DNA of 64,000 bases, from the NCBI RefSeq assembly GCF_020740795.1, contig NC_067285.1:37705318-37769317 (forward strand). The letters run 5' to 3'. The position numbers and the translations under genes were made by a program. Positions 62,901-64,000 of this stretch are shown here, piece after piece. Origin of the DNA: Apus apus. Lineage: Eukaryota > Chordata > Aves > Apodiformes > Apodidae. The stretch's first letter is position 1; each line of letters opens with the position of its first letter. The notes under the pieces were generated by a model. It did not search any database. It was not told the DNA's origin and was given only the letters and a program-made list of their open reading frames with translations.

Positions 62901-63209
62901 CTACAACAAGGAGCAGGAATGTAGCCTTCATCCAGACTAACAACCATCTTTGTGACAGGTTCAAAGGCTTCAAGGTCAAGAGCTACGGAAATGGGAGCAA
63001 CAGAAAGCACAAGTGCACCTGGCCAAGCACACACTGACCAGAAGCCCACCTCTCACCTTCTGAGCACCAGGAAGAGCTTTCTAAGGGCATTATGTCTGTA
63101 CTGGACCCTAAAAAAATACAATTAATACAATGTCATGTTCAGCCACTCACATGAGCTCAAAATTCCTTCGGATAGCTTCTGGGATTTTGGGTTTGGTCAC
63201 ACGGACAGC
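59926..63209 (-). CDS. ERLIN1: ERLIN1, ER lipid-raft associated SPFH protein (3' part, five exons)
   Basis: Endoplasmic-reticulum prohibitin/SPFH protein that oligomerises with ERLIN2 and guides degradation of IP3 receptors and sterol regulation (family knowledge). Coding exons in transcript order: 63209-63151 ([19 protein letters not shown]), 62125-62034 ([20 protein letters not shown]), 61503-61414 ([20 protein letters not shown]), 60737-60658 ([20 protein letters not shown]), 60144-59926 ([20 protein letters not shown] to the stop). They join in frame into the last 179 residues of a ~348 aa protein; the charged helices form the coiled-coil assembly region. ERLIN1 rather than ERLIN2: the tail [15 protein letters not shown]... 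matches the ERLIN1-type C-terminus, and ERLIN2 ends differently. The N-terminal membrane anchor and SPFH exons lie beyond 64000. Convergent with ADAM8. Confidence 0.94.
60195..60510 (-). mobile_element. CR1 LINE 3' fragment
   Basis: 'CATAGAATCATAGAATTGAG', 'CTCTGGGCAGCCTGTCCCAG', 'GTTGAGGTGGAACTTCCAGT'. In ERLIN1's last intron, same strand sense as ERLIN1. Confidence 0.83.
60778..61165 (-). mobile_element. CR1 LINE 3' fragment
   Basis: 'GAGAATTACAGAATCATCAC', 'CCTAATATCCAGTCTGAACC', 'GGGAGTTGTAGAGAGCAATG'. It starts about 40 bases from the ERLIN1 exon 60658-60737 acceptor side. Confidence 0.85.
61504..62033. other. ERLIN1: ERLIN1 intron
   Basis: Unique sequence, no gene or repeat recognised. 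Confidence 0.5.
62576..62880 (-). mobile_element. CR1 LINE 3' fragment
   Basis: 'GAATCATAGAATCCCAGACT', 'GGAAGGGACCTTAAAGATCA', 'CCATCCAACCTGCCCTTGAA', 'CTAATGTCTAACCTAAATCT'. Confidence 0.85.
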
Positions 63210-63834
63210 CTGTGGGAAAACAAAAAGGGAGTGCACTTGATTAAACATTTTAATGTGAGCTGCATAGAAACATCTTTGCCAAACCAGCTGTGGTGCTCTG
63301 GACATCTCCACATTGACCCATTGACCGAAACCCACACCCTCCTGTGCCACACAGCTAAGCACAGCCATGCTCACAGAGGTGCCTTACATTTGTGTTTTCT
63401 GTATCTGAACTTTTATGGCACCTCAGTGACCAAGTAAGGCCTGTAGAATAGATGGCTGAAGAGGTCCTCCACCCTGGTTACAAGCAGCTTAATTCTCCAC
63501 CCCAAGGACTATTAAAACATCACCAAACAACACTTCTCAAAGTACTGCTCAAGAATGGGGCTCACCAAGCTGATGAAATCAAACTACAACAGCAAGACCA
63601 GAGGCAGGGATAGGAGGTCAGGAATGGGTTTTCCAGGAGAAAAGCTTGCAAAAACCACCACACAATGAGAGACACAGCAGTGAGGATAGGGGAGAGCAGC
63701 AGAGCATGGGTGGGACATGGGAACTCCTGTTGGATGCAACTGCAGACCACCAAGGGTGATGTGCACTGTGACACTAACACCACAGCCCAGGGACATGCGA
63801 CAACCTCCAAACTGCTCTGGGTAGGACTGTGAAA
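63210..63834. other. ERLIN1: ERLIN1 intron, rightmost
   Basis: No exon of ERLIN1 or other gene found; antisense frames at 63562-63840 look incidental. Confidence 0.45.
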
Positions 63835-63835
63835 C

Positions 63836-63966
63836 ACCACAGAACCACAGAATCTACACTAGTTTGGGTTGGAAGGGACCTTAAATACCATCTAGGTCCA
63901 ACCCCCCTGCATGGGTGGGGACACCTCCCACTAGACCAGGTTGCTTCAAGACCCATCCAACCTGCC
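63836..63966 (-). mobile_element. CR1 LINE 3' terminal fragment
   Basis: 'ACCACAGAATCTACACTAGT', 'TTGGAAGGGACCTTAAATAC', 'CCACTAGACCAGGTTGCTTC'. It is short and appears cut off near 'CCTGCCTGAGG'. Confidence 0.78.
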
Positions 63967-64000
63967 TGAGGATTACAAAGAGGTTGTGCAAGCAGCTAGG

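Noticed and set aside
59926-63209. ERLIN2 instead of ERLIN1
   Set aside because: The C-terminal tail ([16 protein letters not shown]) follows the ERLIN1 pattern, not the ERLIN2 end.
1-64000. CRISPR arrays, operons, ribosome binding sites, tRNA or rRNA genes
   Set aside because: None seen; repeats are LINE, LTR or minisatellite, and gene structure is plainly that of a vertebrate nuclear genome.

Overview
This window is vertebrate nuclear DNA and almost certainly comes from a bird. Evidence is the dense load of CR1 LINE fragments, many ending in the typical short ATTCTGTG-like tail, avian-type endogenous retroviral LTR pieces, compact introns, and three vertebrate genes with clean GT-AG exon structures. 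The species is not resolved. Most long open frames in the raw sequence are CR1 debris or readings of GC-rich minisatellites, not genes.

Layout. 1-957 holds a CR1-interrupted pair of inverted repeats. 1841-36759 (+) is a complete coding set of 17 exons for TUBGCP2 (gamma-tubulin complex component 2; joined length 895 aa), followed by a poly(A) signal at 37042. 37.1-39.8 kb is intergenic, ending in a C-rich degenerate minisatellite and a 20-base C run. 39977-55469 (+) is a complete 22-exon ADAM8 (851 aa) with an intact zinc site, a CpG-rich promoter and a 0.65 kb purine minisatellite in intron 1; its poly(A) signal is at 56127. 56.87-63.2 kb (-) holds the last five coding exons and a ~3 kb 3' UTR of ERLIN1, convergent with ADAM8; its 5' exons lie beyond the right edge.

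The genes are not a functional pathway: a microtubule-nucleation subunit, a cell-surface metalloprotease-disintegrin, and an ER-membrane prohibitin-family protein. The TUBGCP2-to-ADAM8 head-to-tail order matches human 10q26.3. ERLIN1 as the next neighbour does not (human ERLIN1 is at 10q24), so a rearrangement boundary lies between ADAM8 and ERLIN1 in one of the lineages.

Most unusual observation: a ~1.69 kb tract (2311-4004) in TUBGCP2 intron 1 is nearly identical to 19508-21201, which contains most of the genuine TUBGCP2 exon 10. The copy begins inside a CR1 and stops inside the exon, leaving a truncated out-of-place pseudo-exon near the gene's 5' end. Other points are a GC-AG intron 1, the inverted-repeat element at the left edge, an antisense solo LTR in intron 13, a CR1 abutting an ADAM8 splice donor, and three clustered unexplained antisense ORFs in intron 13. 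I found no CRISPR, operon or prokaryotic features, no tRNA or rRNA gene, and nothing I can call a wholly new system.
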